Part shown: positions 51,601 to 62,779 of the stretch, piece by piece | How positions within the stretch are numbered: position 1 is the first letter of the stretch | Layout of the letters: every line of letters starts with the position of its first letter | Origin: Anas platyrhynchos | Taxonomy: Eukaryota; Chordata; Aves; Anseriformes; Anatidae | Length of the DNA: 64,000 nt | Direction of reading: 5' to 3' | Assembly: GCF_047663525.1 (NCBI RefSeq) | Contig: NC_092588.1 | Location: 44,646,001-44,710,000, forward strand | Program-made: the position numbers and the translations under genes | Notes under the pieces: generated by a model | What the model was told of the DNA's origin: nothing | What the model saw: the letters and a program-made list of their open reading frames with translations, nothing else | The model's database searches: none

Positions 51601-54600
51601 TTGATTTATTTTTCAAGGCCAGCATATCAAGAAATTAAATGTCAAGTGGCATCTGTCTGGGACAGACAGCCTCATTTGTTGTTGCTGTGGTTATTACTCA
51701 TGTCACGGCAGTTCCCAGGATCCTAACCAGAGATTTGAGGCCTACTGTGCTAAATGCCATACAGGCAAGCAACAGAGAGAGTAATTTCTTTTGTTTGATA
51801 CTATAAAATCGCTATTAGTGAGGGAGCCTTTAAATAATTAAAAAATAATCCAGCCCTACAAAACTTGGTGTGACCAAAACCAGCAGAAAATCTGGAGGGA
51901 AGGGGTTGTCTTTTCTCTTTCTCCCCTGCTTACGTGCCCGGGGAGGGCATGCAGCCTGGAGTGACCCTTTTTGGGTTCCCATCATGCAAGCTGTTATTTC
52001 GGCAACACAGCTCCCCGTTACAAGCACATTGTGGCCTATTTGGCACAAGCCAGCCTGTGGCACAGGGTTCCTTAGGGCTGTGATCGATGCTTGCTTCTTC
52101 AACACACCACAATCCTCTGTGGCGTCCAGACAGCTTTGAAAACAAGCCTGAGTCTGGACATGGTGCTGGCTTGGCTCAGGCACACTCAGAGGACTTGCAA
52201 GCCCATTGATGTTTATGAGTAGCTTCATGGTGAAAAGATTTCTGATAGGAAAGATCCTTCCTTCATGCAGCAGATGTCATCATGTTACATTCCAGTGGTT
52301 GAAAAGGGAAGCTAAATAAATCTAGGCTAGAAATAATATAGTTTTACAGAGTAAGTACAAGCAAATGATTACCAAAATTCACTTGGGAGATTCTCTGACA
52401 CTTAAAGTATGTACATCAAAACTTGGTCATCTTCAGCAATAAACAATTTTTCCTTTTATTTTTCCCATTCAGGTAAAGAACATAATTTCAATAAATATGA
52501 TGATAAAACATCAGACTCCCTGAACGTTCCCTATGACTATACATCTGTGATGCACTATAGCCAAACTGCATTCAGGAACGGGACTGAACCAACAATTGTA
52601 ACAAACATTCCAGACTTCATGGATGTAATAGGGCAGCGAATGGATTTCAGCGATTATGATCTCCAGAAACTGAATCGGCTGTACAATTGCTGTAGGTTTC
52701 TCCATTTCCTATAAATTCTTTGCTTCTGGTAGTTGAAAGAACTAAGGGTGATACCTACGTGCTGGACTCATCCAGTCACAAGTTAAAGATATGCAAACAT
52801 ATTTGGAGAAGTGAAAAACACCAGAAATAATGGTGTTAAAAACACCAGAAATAATGGTACAGCTAGAAATAACGTAGCCCTCCTGTGGAAACACTGCTGT
52901 GTAGCTGAGTTTTCTGTGCAGTTCTATTTGACCTTTAGTTAAAAACCAGCTTCTCTCAGCAGCTGATTTTGTTCATCCCTTAGTGGCTGTTTAAAATATG
53001 TGCTTCTGAACAAAGGGTTTTTTTTTTTTTTTTCTTCACCCCCATTATTCCACAGCTGTTGTTCAGACAGCATACAGAAATGAGTGTTTTTGCTGTGGCT
53101 CTCATACCTACTCAGCTCTCATGCAGTCTATGAGACACAATGTGTGTTCATGCAAACAGCTTATGGATGCTGTTATGAAGAAAATGTGAGCATTGAAAAT
53201 TTTTGGTCTTAATTTCAAACCAGCCCCTTAGAAAAGTGGTCAAAAGAGTGGTTTTACTTACATGAGATTTCTTTTAGAAAGTTGAGTGGAATATAATTCC
53301 ACTGGGGAATATAATTCTGAATTGTGACTGCATCAGTTGTGCCTTGGCACTCAGAGTAGAACATTTACTTCATTACCTCAGTATACTGAAAAGTGAGTAA
53401 GGTCTTGCAATTACAATTTAAACCTCAAACAACTGATACTTTAAATATTAATCAAACCAGTTAATTAAAACAGTATACTTTTATGAGTATATGGTTCTGA
53501 TGGAAATATTTCTGTTCACATGGGTCTAAACCAAACACACACTTACACGCAGCCTTAGCTTCCAGCACTTGATGCACAGTCAATTAGCTCTTACATAAGT
53601 GCTTAAAGCTAAGGATGTCTTTAATAGCAGACAGGGTCCTTCTTACTCTCTATTAATCTTATATGCTTTCCATCATTCTCACATATTATGTAAAAGCTTC
53701 ATGACATTATAACTTTATTCTTAAACAAAAATCATATTTCCTTGGTGAAAGAAGCCCCATACATGCTGGAACTAGTGACAAAACTCCCACCACCTTCAGG
53801 GCAATCAGGATTTACCCTTCTCCCTGCTCTGTCCCTTAGCATAGTATAGGGTGTGTGATATTCACAGAGCCCTAAGTGGTCTTCAGAACACCCACTGTTT
53901 ACTCAAGTGGCCCTTGTGCCATGGAGGACAGGTTTTTCATGGGTCCCAGCTCTCATCCACCCAGCTGCTAAACTGATACTTTCAAGTTAGAGGAAAGATC
54001 AAGAATGTTCTTCCAGAGGAATCAAAAGATTGCTTTTTTTTGCTGAGCAGGATTTTAGGAAAACAGGATTTTAGGAAAACTTTAAGCTGAATTCCTGATA
54101 AATGCCTTTGAGGTTAGGAATTGACATTAAAAATTGAAAACTTGGTTCTTAAACTGAAACAAACAAACAAAAAACAACAACCTACAACCAACAGCATAAA
54201 TATTCCTGACTAGTACTTTAGTTCTGCTCTGGTTTCTTCTTCAGAACATATGATAAAGATATATTTCAGAATGTTTTCCCTTTCTAGCATATTAAGTAAC
54301 AGAAAAGATCATGACGTTACTCAGCCACTGGAAGCTAGGACTCATCCCCCCATGTACTGTCTTCCAGTCCAGCCTTTCACTAAACAGTGAGAAAGTATCT
54401 GTCTTTTAGTGCAGTTGTCATTCAAAAACCCCCTTCTCCTGTGTCATTAATTAATCTAAGAAATGGATCGAATGCTGTTGGGTCTTGCTTTTCTCTCTTC
54501 TTGTCCTTCAATGCCATGCCAGTCAGCACAGCTTTCCTGTTTGGGCAAACTGTTTTCATGTTTTGTTTCATGTTTTGATTTCAAAGAGTTCTTTCATTTA

Positions 54601-54940
54601 ATAATCCCCAATTGTTCTTACTTTCTTGCTGACATCCTTGCTGTTTTTTTATTTATTTTCTTCTTCCAACCTTCGATATAACATTTACTGTGAAAACCTC
54701 TCCCCTCCCTCCTTTTTTTACAGCCTTGTATAAATACTGTATCTTAAAAAGTATCAGTTAACAACACTCCTGATAGCCTTGCTATCTTACAGAGTATTGT
54801 TAGATTTCTATGAGGACAGTACAAAATAGCTCAGCAGTGCAAGTGATTTGGCAGCAATTAAAATTTAAGTGCTTCCCTGAGCTACAGTCTAAGTGAAACA
54901 TTTGGCATGCCATTGAGGTTGATTTTTGTGATACTCAAGG

Positions 54941-54974
<34 letters not shown>

Positions 54975-57900
54975 TGGTGCAATGAAACCTTTAAACCTGC
55001 CACAATATTCTATACATAGGCTGAAGAGCAATAATCATGAAACATTTTATTAACTTAGTTGTTTTCAAACCATAGCTGGTGTTACACAGAACTCAGCTGT
55101 AGTACAACAGGAACAAATCTAAGAATAGGGATAAACCTGGACTGTAGGTCTGTGTCTTCCCTTACTCATTCAGAGTTTGATTTAAACAGAGAAAACATTT
55201 CATACAGTGTTTTCTCTTTCCTAGTCAACAGCAGTCTTCCATCACTTTATTTTAGACTTGTTGATATGCAAACCAGATCTTCAAAATTGTATGAGATGAG
55301 ATATCCACCAGCCTCAAATGTACCTTTGCCAAATGTTTTTCCAATTCAGCATTTTGAAAATCAAGCAGAATGACCAATTAACCATTGCAGTGAAGTAGCT
55401 CTTGCTGTACCGTATTTCAAAATAAGTGCTCCAGTAGGTAAGTTAGTGAAGCTTTACCAAAAGCTGTGACCATGTATCACAGCCTAAAGAAAGCAGAGGA
55501 GGGAATGGGAAGTCCTTAGACCTTTTGGCTGTGTGAGGGTCGATATGTCATGGCTGGTATTAGTGTTCCTTTTATAAATAAAAGATATCATATGATAATT
55601 AGCTGGCAACCTCCTGTGCTTGCTAAGTGCCCATAGTGGTCCCGATGACATCTTATTAAAGTCAATGTTAATTGCCAAATGCTTTGAGTTCCTGAACGTT
55701 ATATGTATGAATGCTGATGGTATCTGAAGCCAGTGATTATTTCGTATTTGCATTTCTTAGTCTCTGCTCTTGACTTTGAATATCTTGTACTAAATGTGTG
55801 CCATGTAACAGAGATTCACACTTTTATTTATTTATTTATTTAATGTTACAGCCTCCTCCCTAAGTTTCATGGACACATGCAGTTTTGAACTTGAAAACAT
55901 TTGTGGCATGATTCAAAGTTCAAATGATAGCAGTGATTGGCAGCGTTTGTCTCAGGTTCCTACTGGGCCTCATACTGATCATACTAACATGGGAGAGTGC
56001 GAAGGTATGAAAAAACACTGTTCTTATCTCTCTGGGAAATTTTTTTCTGCAAAGGCGAGTGAATTGACTTTGCTCTTGGCCTTGTTCTGTGTTTATTTGT
56101 TGACAGACTACAGTTAACTTTTGAACCAAGCAATATAAAACTATATAGTTAGGGACACCATGTGACACATTCTGTTTTCTGCTTATTAGAGAAGATTCAA
56201 TGCTCTTATCTCTTTTGATCTGTTCTTTAGTCTTAGTGTCACATCCTCAGAAGAGAATTATGTAAAGTGTTCTATGGTACAGGCACATCAGAAAGACTGC
56301 TGCTTTTCTGAATAATTGCTCAGTAAATTTTTGGAAAGGATTGGGATTTAGAAATTACATATATTATCAGGGCTCAGCTGAGCAATCCACAGAGAATCAC
56401 AGAATCATAGAACCACTGAATGTCCTGAGGTGGAAGGGACCCATAAGGATCACTGAGTCTAACTCCTGGTCCACACAAGACCACCCAAAACCAGACCATG
56501 TGTCTGAGAGCATTGTCCAAATGCTTCTTGAGCTCCAGCAGCTCGGTGCCATGACCACTGCCCTGAGGAGCCTGTCCCAGTGCCCGGCCACCCTCTGGGT
56601 GCAGACCCTTTCCCTAACCCCCAGCCTGACCCTGCCCTGTCCCAGCTCCATGCCGTGCCCTTGGGTCCTGTCGCTGTCCCCAGAGAGCAGAGCTCAGCGC
56701 CTGCCCCTCCACTCCCATCGTGAGGGAGCTGCAGGCCGCCATGAGGCCTCTCCTCAGCCTGCTCTGCTCGGGGCTGAAAAGAATGTACCAGTTATTTCCT
56801 AACTTGTCAAAGAAAACTGTGAGTGAGGAGCTTAAACCAGTCCTCCAGAGAGAATGTCAACTGTGAATCACTGGCTCTGGGTGAACAGTTAAATAAGAGC
56901 ACCCAAGTTTTGAGTACAAAATTCTAGAGACAGACCAAAAAAAAAAAAAAAAGTTCGAAGAACAGTTCTGCCTCTGAAGAACATGAACAAGTAACAGCCC
57001 TCGCTCTGAAGATTTGTACAGAATCTAGCTTACCATAACCATAACTTTACTGTCTTGTAGCACTGTTACAATATGATGTTAACAATACACATGTACCAAG
57101 GAAAATTTTGTTTTCACTCCCCTCTACCCTTCATTTCTCATTTAATTTTGACAGGTTCGGGCTACTTCATGCATTTCAATACCAGTGCTGTCACACAGGG
57201 AAGCACAGCTTTCCTGGAGAGCCGGATTCTGTATCCCAAAAGAGGCTTTCAGTGCTTGCAATTCTATTTCTATAACAGTGGAAATGAAAGTGATCTGCTC
57301 CGTGTCTGGGTCAGGGAGTATTCTTCAGCCGATCCAAATGGTACTTTGAGATTCATTGAACAGATAAAAGGTATGGAATAAAGTTTCATTTTGGTTTAAT
57401 CTATACTCAGTATCCTTTTCAAAGTTTGGGAGAAAATATTGTATCAAAGTGACTCATCTCCTAGTTTTATTCTTTTGCTTCTTCTCTGACTATGTAATTG
57501 AATCTCTGCTGGTGAAATTATACTTGATGGATCCTCAGTCAACCATTCTCCTATAATATAATCAATTACAACAAATTACAAACTCTTGCATTATGAAGAT
57601 AGTTTTCTCACCAAAATAGCTAAAATTCCATGAGCAGTCATTTTGACTGTTATAGAATTGCTGGTATCAATAGCAACAGATGAAGTTGGTCATTAGACTA
57701 AATTACAATGAATAAGAAAGAAGTAATAAAGAAATGGAAAGTGTAAGTGCCCTGGAATACCTAACATACAAAGATTAAAAAAAAAAAAAAAAGTAAAAAA
57801 AAAAAAAAAGTAAAATTCAGCTTACTTTTAAAGCACAGTTTGGAGTGACTTATCTGAAATACAGAATCATAGTATCATTTCAGTTGGAAAAGATCCATAA

Positions 57901-60900
57901 GATCATCAAGTCCAACCATCACCTAGCACTACCAAGTCTACCACTAAAGCATGTCCTTAAGCACCATATCCAAGTCTCTTAAATACTTCCAGGGATAGCG
58001 AGTCTACCACCTCCTTGGGTGGCAGACCATTTTAACTGTATTTTGAAGAAAATCAAGTTCTTGAAGTTTTAGGAGCCTATGGTCTGCAAAATGAGCAACA
58101 GATGTCAGTTGATGGATAAGAGGTCCTTAAACTTAATCCAAAGTCACCTTTTGATTAAACCATATTCTCTGATATTTCACTATTATTTGATCTCCACTGC
58201 AGCTACAACTAATTCAGTCTGTTAGTTACACACAGGTCTTGGGGAACTCTTTTACACAGTAGATATAAAGTCTGCTTCTTCTGCCTCTTTCTGTGCCTTT
58301 AGGCTCAGCTACTACTCATACTGGTTTACAAACCCCAAACAGTTTTTGCTGTTATGCAGCAGCTTTGGTTGCCTTCAGCCAGGAGCAGGGCAGGCAGTGG
58401 GGGCAGGACATTTTACACTGCACTAGCTGTTTTGCTCATTGAACATGAGTCAGAAACACCAGTCGTGCATATAATCTGTGCACTTCAAATAGGTGTTACT
58501 TAGTGCAGAAGAAAATGTGATGGAAAATAGCGGGGTGTTTTGTTCTTATTTCTGGGTTTATTTTTTCTCCTCCTAATTAAAACAACAATAATGAAAAACA
58601 GCAAAAAAAAAAATGAGATTCGTATCGGAGATGAATTATATTGTGTTTAGAACTGTTAGGAAAGTGAAGTATGAGTTCTGTACTTGGGATTGGCACTGCC
58701 TAGTCCAGAACTGTAGCTGAAAGCCTCACCTTCCATCCTTCCATTCAGGTGAACAGAAATCAGTCAGCAAAAGAAATTATTTTGCTGCACGTACTATTAA
58801 CAAAGGATGTCCTACTTTCACTTCTTTCACTTGCCTTAAAAGGCCTGTGTGCAGAAGTCTTTGCTGCTGTGCAAACTGGTCTTGCAGTCAAGTGGGATTT
58901 ACTAGTGCAGGTACTTCTGGACACAGCATCAGATTTGCACTGAGGTTTTATCACATGAAGTAGGTTTTACAATTGCCTGGCTCTAATTTGAACTTAATAT
59001 CATTTGATGGGTGAATACTGATTCTGCAGAGGCAAATTTCCAGCAAGCTATTTAAATATTAAAAAAATATATAAAATTAAAAACAAAAGTAATAATGAAT
59101 GAACAAATCTTGCAGTTCTAGGTACAAGAATCCTCTGCAGCTTTTTTTTTTTTTGATTGATTGATATCTGTTGTTATTCATTTATTTAAATATATTTGGC
59201 TCTGATTTTTTTCTTTACAATACTACAGGTGACACTTTGTAAATTTAATTATCACAACATTTGGACTAATTTAATGTAATGCTTTTTAATAATATAAAAG
59301 AAAAAAAAGTCTGAAGACATTACCATTGTTTTCACTCTAATTAAAGAGCTGCTATGCATAATAAATCTGGTGAAAAAATGAATCGAAAGAATACATTCTT
59401 GCACTGAAAAAAGTAACATCTAGAAGAAAAATGTTTCATCACTTCAGCACCAGTGGAACTGAGGAATTCATACATAGCATTGCGATAGGCTATCTGGACC
59501 CATACAGTGTTTGTACCGCTTACTTAGAAATCCCTACTCTTGTTTTTCAGGTGCACCTGCAAATTACTGGCAGTTCCATCACGTTTCTTTGAATGTCACA
59601 AGTAAATTCCGGGTGGTGTTTGAAGGTGTGAGAGGAACTGGCTTGTCAAATGGAGGCCTCTCTATTGATGACATCAACTTGTCAGAAACACAGTGTCCTC
59701 ACCACGTCTGGCATATCAGAAATTTCACTCATCTCCTCAACACGAGTCCTGCAGGGACAGCAGGACGAATATACAGTCCACCTTTTTACTCTAGTAAAGG
59801 ATATGCTTTTCAGGTCGGCTTGTATGTAAATGGTACTGCTGATAGCCCATTTAATTTAGCAATCTACTTGCATTTGATTTCTGGAGCAAATGATGATCAG
59901 TTGCAATGGCCCTGTGCATGGCAACAAGGTACCACGATTCTGCTTGACCAGCATCCTGATATTCGTCAACGGATGTCAAACCAAAGAAGTATAACAACAG
60001 ACCCTCAGAAATTAACAGGTTAGTTGAATTCAGATGTTCTATCCAATACATTTAAAACACAGCCAAAAGACAAGGAGTCAAATTTTCTCTTTGTGTAAAT
60101 TAGTTCAGCTTTTTTAGCTTCTGGAATGGGTCATTTCCTTGCAGCAGCAATACAATTGATCCACAGGCAAGAAAAATTTGAACATGTAAGTAGGTTAAGC
60201 TGGGACCCTCGGTTTTGAAGTAGATTCACATAAGAAAGACGTGGGGCATCCAAGCCTAACAGTTTTTTCATATGCTCTGTGAAGATGCATTTGTATCTGC
60301 TTTAATGATAATGCAAGTCTTCCAGAAGGCTTGAAGAGAAAAATATTGCATTAACAATATGCACAGTTGATAGCAGATGAAAGTTTAGCCATTAAACACA
60401 TCATCTCCCTCCTTGCAAAAGGAACTGGTGTCAGCGCAAATCCAGAAACCAGATGGACAAAGTACTGATTCATATTACATAATCTGCACTTGGTTGAGGT
60501 GTGACAAGATAAGGAGCAATTGCCCACAATAACTTGGGAAGGAGGCAGTTTAGGTAAAGGTGTAGCTCTGAGAAATGTTAGGAAACTCTATAAAGAGAGA
60601 TATTAAATTAAAGCCACATATTCGGCACTGGATAAAGATTGAATTTAAGCCAAAATGACTTTCTGCATCAATATAAGGATTTTGCCAAAAGAAACCACCT
60701 CCACCCCTGAATTAGTTTCCTGTTAATTCTGACTACAATATTCATAAAGGAAGGAATGCACTAAAATTTCTATTTCTTGGAATTATTTAAAAAATAATAA
60801 GCCATAGATGACATTCATTATTCTCTGACACTCTGTTTCTACATTAAAATAATGTGGGTAAACTAGAAAGACTAAATGACCTCCCCTGATCACACCAGGT

Positions 60901-62779
60901 TCCCCACAGATGGTTCGCATTTTCCCTGTGCTCTCTGCTGTTATGGCCACAGCTCTCAGCCCTTTTTGATGCTGTGGATTTGCAGTCTGTTTGTGCTCTG
61001 CCTCTTATCCCTTGTTTATTTATGTATTGCTTGTAGCCCCAGATTCCCAAGATAAACCTTGTAACTCTTACCCTTTCTCTAACCAGTAGACCTACTGGAG
61101 CAAGCAGTTCAATCTCGTTGTCAGATACTTAGACAATCATGCTCAGCTTTGAGATTTTAGATTTAAGGTCTGATGAAGATCTTAAATGTCTGGGACATCA
61201 GCAGTTTGTGACCACTTGCATTGTTCAAGGACCCTCTGTCCTCCATCCACATCAGCAGATGCTCATCTTTTTTTTTTTTTTTTTTTTTTTTTGAGAATCA
61301 CTGAATTAATACATTTTATATCTTCTTGCCCACTATACTTGAAATGGACTAAAAGAAAAAATAACACAGTAGGTTTTCAACCAGCACTCCAATAGCTTCA
61401 TCTCCAGCAGGCTCTTTTCTCAGTACCTCAGACCAACCCACTGAAAAACTTCATTGCCTTGTGTGTCTCATCAATGTGGAATCTCAAACAAAAAAATCTA
61501 CAAATTGTAGGCAGTTCCAGCATTGTTTCTACTCCTTGAGTTTCAGGTAATTTATTCTCATCTCCCTCTTCATGACATCCATGAGCAGAACAGGCAAAAT
61601 AGGGGATGGTTTGTCTTGAGTGTTGAGAGAGGACTTAGTACTACTTTGCAGCAGAGATTAACTGAGAAGAAAAGAACCCTATTGAGAAAAAAATCCAGAG
61701 TGATCCCACTCTTTTTTTTTTTTCCCTTTTTTTTTTTTTCTTTTTTTCAGCGTCTTCATCAAATTATTTTTGGGATAGGCCAGATAAAGTGGGATCAACA
61801 GCTTACTTTCCCAATGGAACTGCATTCATGAGAGGTCCAGGAAGTGGAACAAGTGCATTCTTAACTCATCAGAGACTCAGAAGTCGCGACTTTATTAAAG
61901 AAGACGGTATTTATATTCTTTTAACAATGGAAGGTATGTGAACATTGATGGTAACTGATATTCTTAATAATACAGAAGATACACAGTGTCACATACTAAC
62001 TAGTCATAGGTACTGTAGATATAAATACATTATGTACTTTACACAAGAGCAATTTTGGTGCTTCTTATGTATCTAAAGTCAAATCATGTGTAAATAAATG
62101 TGTGGGTAGCTACATCCTTTTTCTAATCCATTATCTCATGTGTAGGTTGAAATCTAAGTGTATAAAATGATGCTACTCCTGTGCAATTATTTTGAATAGC
62201 ATACTTTGAGATTGTCTGTTTAAAAAATTAAAGAAATTAGGACATTTCCAAAATACATCATGCTCTTGAAAGTTAAGACTTTTTATCCATTATACTAGAG
62301 GAAGATGTAGGGTAGTTCGCAGGATCTCTGCTCTTTATTATTAGAACTTACAATTAAAATAAGAAGGATAAAAACAAACAAAAAAAAAGAAAAAAAACAC
62401 ATAAAGTAAATGCCTTGTTTCTTGTGTTTTCTCATGCAGATATATCACATCTAGTATCAACTCAGCCAAGTGTTTCACCAACCTTTGTCATGAATACTTC
62501 CACTGCCAACACTGTTAGACCTACCACCACCACCACCACCACCACCAAGCCCACCACCACCACCAAGCCCACCACCACCACCAAGCCCACCACCACCACC
62601 ACCACCACCAAGCCCACCACCACCACCACCACAGCTAAGTCTACCACCACCAAAACACCCATCCCAACAATCTCTAGCCAGACCGAGGAGCCAGACATAG
62701 ATACTCCAGATTCCTGTCCAGACAACCCATGTGAAAATGACGGTGTCTGCGTTATTGTAGATAGAAAAGCAGTGTGCAG
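39559..62779 (+). CDS. MEP1B: MEP1B, meprin A subunit beta (13 exons seen, 3' end outside window)
   Basis: Exons: 39559-39621, 44161-44179, 44366-44416, 44517-44560, 45604-45676, 46817-46934, 51319-51497, 52473-52691, 55852-56004, 57155-57370, 59551-60018, 61751-61933 and 62440-62779. They join in phase to 708 codons. Meprin beta is a membrane-bound astacin metalloprotease of brush borders that cleaves matrix, mucin and cytokine substrates. Seen here: a signal peptide (1 to about 20); a propeptide with the FEGD zinc-blocking motif (51-54); activation at Arg61/Asn62; the zinc site [11 protein letters not shown] (152-162); the Met-turn SVMHY (207-211); MAM (about 260-429); MATH (about 430-585); a Thr-rich stalk (about 620-668); and the first part of an EGF-like domain. 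The remaining EGF, membrane and cytoplasmic parts lie past 64000. The catalytic set is complete. The stalk is much longer than in human. Confidence 0.97.
39622..44160 (+). other. MEP1B: MEP1B intron 1
   Basis: A 4.5-kb intron of AT-rich sequence. I see no CR1 copy, RNA gene or nested coding gene in it. Short open frames are chance. Confidence 0.8.
44161..44179 (+). CDS. MEP1B: MEP1B exon 2 (19-base microexon)
   Basis: Codes P-A-P-E-T-I, after a strong pyrimidine tract and CCCCAG acceptor and before donor GTGAGT. It is needed to keep frame between exons 1 and 3. Confidence 0.82.
44366..44416 (+). CDS. MEP1B: MEP1B exon 3 (propeptide)
   Basis: Codes [17 protein letters not shown], matching the human propeptide [15 protein letters not shown]. 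The donor is a weak GTTTTT before a long T run. Confidence 0.92.
44517..44560 (+). CDS. MEP1B: MEP1B exon 4 (propeptide, FEGD)
   Basis: Codes [14 protein letters not shown]. The Asp of F-E-G-D blocks the catalytic zinc in astacin proenzymes. The donor is GTGAGT. Confidence 0.95.
45604..45676 (+). CDS. MEP1B: MEP1B exon 5 (activation site)
   Basis: Codes E-R-N-S-I-I-G ... [11 protein letters not shown]. Arg61/Asn62 is the tryptic activation site at the same number as in human. Confidence 0.95.
46817..46934 (+). CDS. MEP1B: MEP1B exon 6 (astacin domain)
   Basis: Codes the N-terminal half of the protease domain: [15 protein letters not shown] and Y-I-S-V-F-K-G-S-G. The donor is GTAAGA. Confidence 0.95.
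46935..51318 (+). other. MEP1B: MEP1B intron 6
   Basis: A 4.4-kb intron with a long TTTCC microsatellite near its start, an A-run at about 48199-48223 and a T-rich tract at 51037-51072. Overlapping open frames of about 110-125 codons on both strands at 49991-50376 have no recognisable domain. Confidence 0.85.
47051..47220. repeat. (TTTCC)34 pentanucleotide microsatellite
   Basis: Thirty-four uninterrupted copies of TTTCC, followed by a degraded T-rich tail to about 47243. It is a pure purine/pyrimidine strand asymmetry inside MEP1B intron 6. Confidence 0.98.
51319..51497 (+). CDS. MEP1B: MEP1B exon 7 (catalytic zinc site)
   Basis: Codes C-W-S-S-V-G and the full HExxHxxGxxH zinc motif, then [11 protein letters not shown]. 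It is notably GC-richer than the surrounding introns. The donor is GTCAGT. Confidence 0.96.
52473..52691 (+). CDS. MEP1B: MEP1B exon 8 (Met-turn)
   Basis: Codes [15 protein letters not shown] and the end of the astacin fold up to L-Y-N-C. Tyr211 is the fifth zinc ligand of astacins. Confidence 0.96.
52692..55851 (+). other. MEP1B: MEP1B intron 8
   Basis: A 3.2-kb AT-rich intron with small direct duplications at 52814-52860 (about 23 bases twice) and 54048-54080 (about 16 bases twice), and a 32-base T run near 54942-54973. No gene is seen. Confidence 0.8.
55852..56004 (+). CDS. MEP1B: MEP1B exon 9 (start of MAM domain)
   Basis: Codes [21 protein letters not shown], the MAM opening with its first cysteines. 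The donor is GTATGA. Confidence 0.95.
56392..56780 (-). repeat. CR1 LINE fragment with 3' tail, minus orientation
   Basis: It opens with reverse tail octamers (cacagaatcatagaaccact). CR1 sequence follows ('aagggacccataaggatcac', then 'gagctccagcagctcggtgc'). It sits in MEP1B intron 9. Confidence 0.92.
57155..57370 (+). CDS. MEP1B: MEP1B exon 10 (MAM)
   Basis: Codes G-Y-F-M-H-F-N-T-S ... [12 protein letters not shown], the MAM core. Confidence 0.95.
57371..59550 (+). other. MEP1B: MEP1B intron 10
   Basis: Apart from the CR1 copy and A-runs at 57778-57810, this intron shows nothing recognisable. Confidence 0.75.
57861..58033 (-). repeat. CR1 LINE fragment with 3' tail, minus orientation
   Basis: Reverse tail (cagaatcatagtatcatttc), then 'catcaagtccaaccatcacc' and 'cttaaatacttccagggata', as in an older CR1 subfamily. 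It lies in MEP1B intron 10. Confidence 0.9.
59551..60018 (+). CDS. MEP1B: MEP1B exon 11 (MAM end and MATH)
   Basis: The largest exon seen, 468 bases. It ends the MAM domain ([13 protein letters not shown]) and starts the MATH/TRAF domain ([14 protein letters not shown], then [15 protein letters not shown]). Confidence 0.96.
60019..61750 (+). other. MEP1B: MEP1B intron 11
   Basis: AT-rich intron with a T26-type run at 61267-61292 and a pyrimidine-rich end. No gene is seen. Confidence 0.8.
61751..61933 (+). CDS. MEP1B: MEP1B exon 12 (MATH end)
   Basis: Codes [11 protein letters not shown] ... [10 protein letters not shown]. The acceptor follows a very long pyrimidine tract (61706-61750). Confidence 0.95.
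62440..62779 (+). CDS. MEP1B: MEP1B exon 13 (Thr-rich stalk and EGF start)
   Basis: Starts with D-I-S-H-L, shared with human. It then has an about 48-residue block of poly-Thr runs separated by Lys-Pro, and then [13 protein letters not shown], the EGF opening, ending mid-codon at TGC AG. The human counterpart has only a short linker here. Confidence 0.94.
62523..62652 (+). repeat. MEP1B: Coding (ACC)n trinucleotide repeat in MEP1B
   Basis: Blocks of 3 to 8 threonine codons, almost all ACC, separated by AAGCCC (Lys-Pro). The pure codon use and block repetition point to replication slippage. The open minus-strand Val-rich frame is its shadow. Confidence 0.95.

Noticed and set aside
62462-62725. 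Minus-strand valine-rich open frame
   Set aside because: Shadow of the ACC repeat in MEP1B exon 13.
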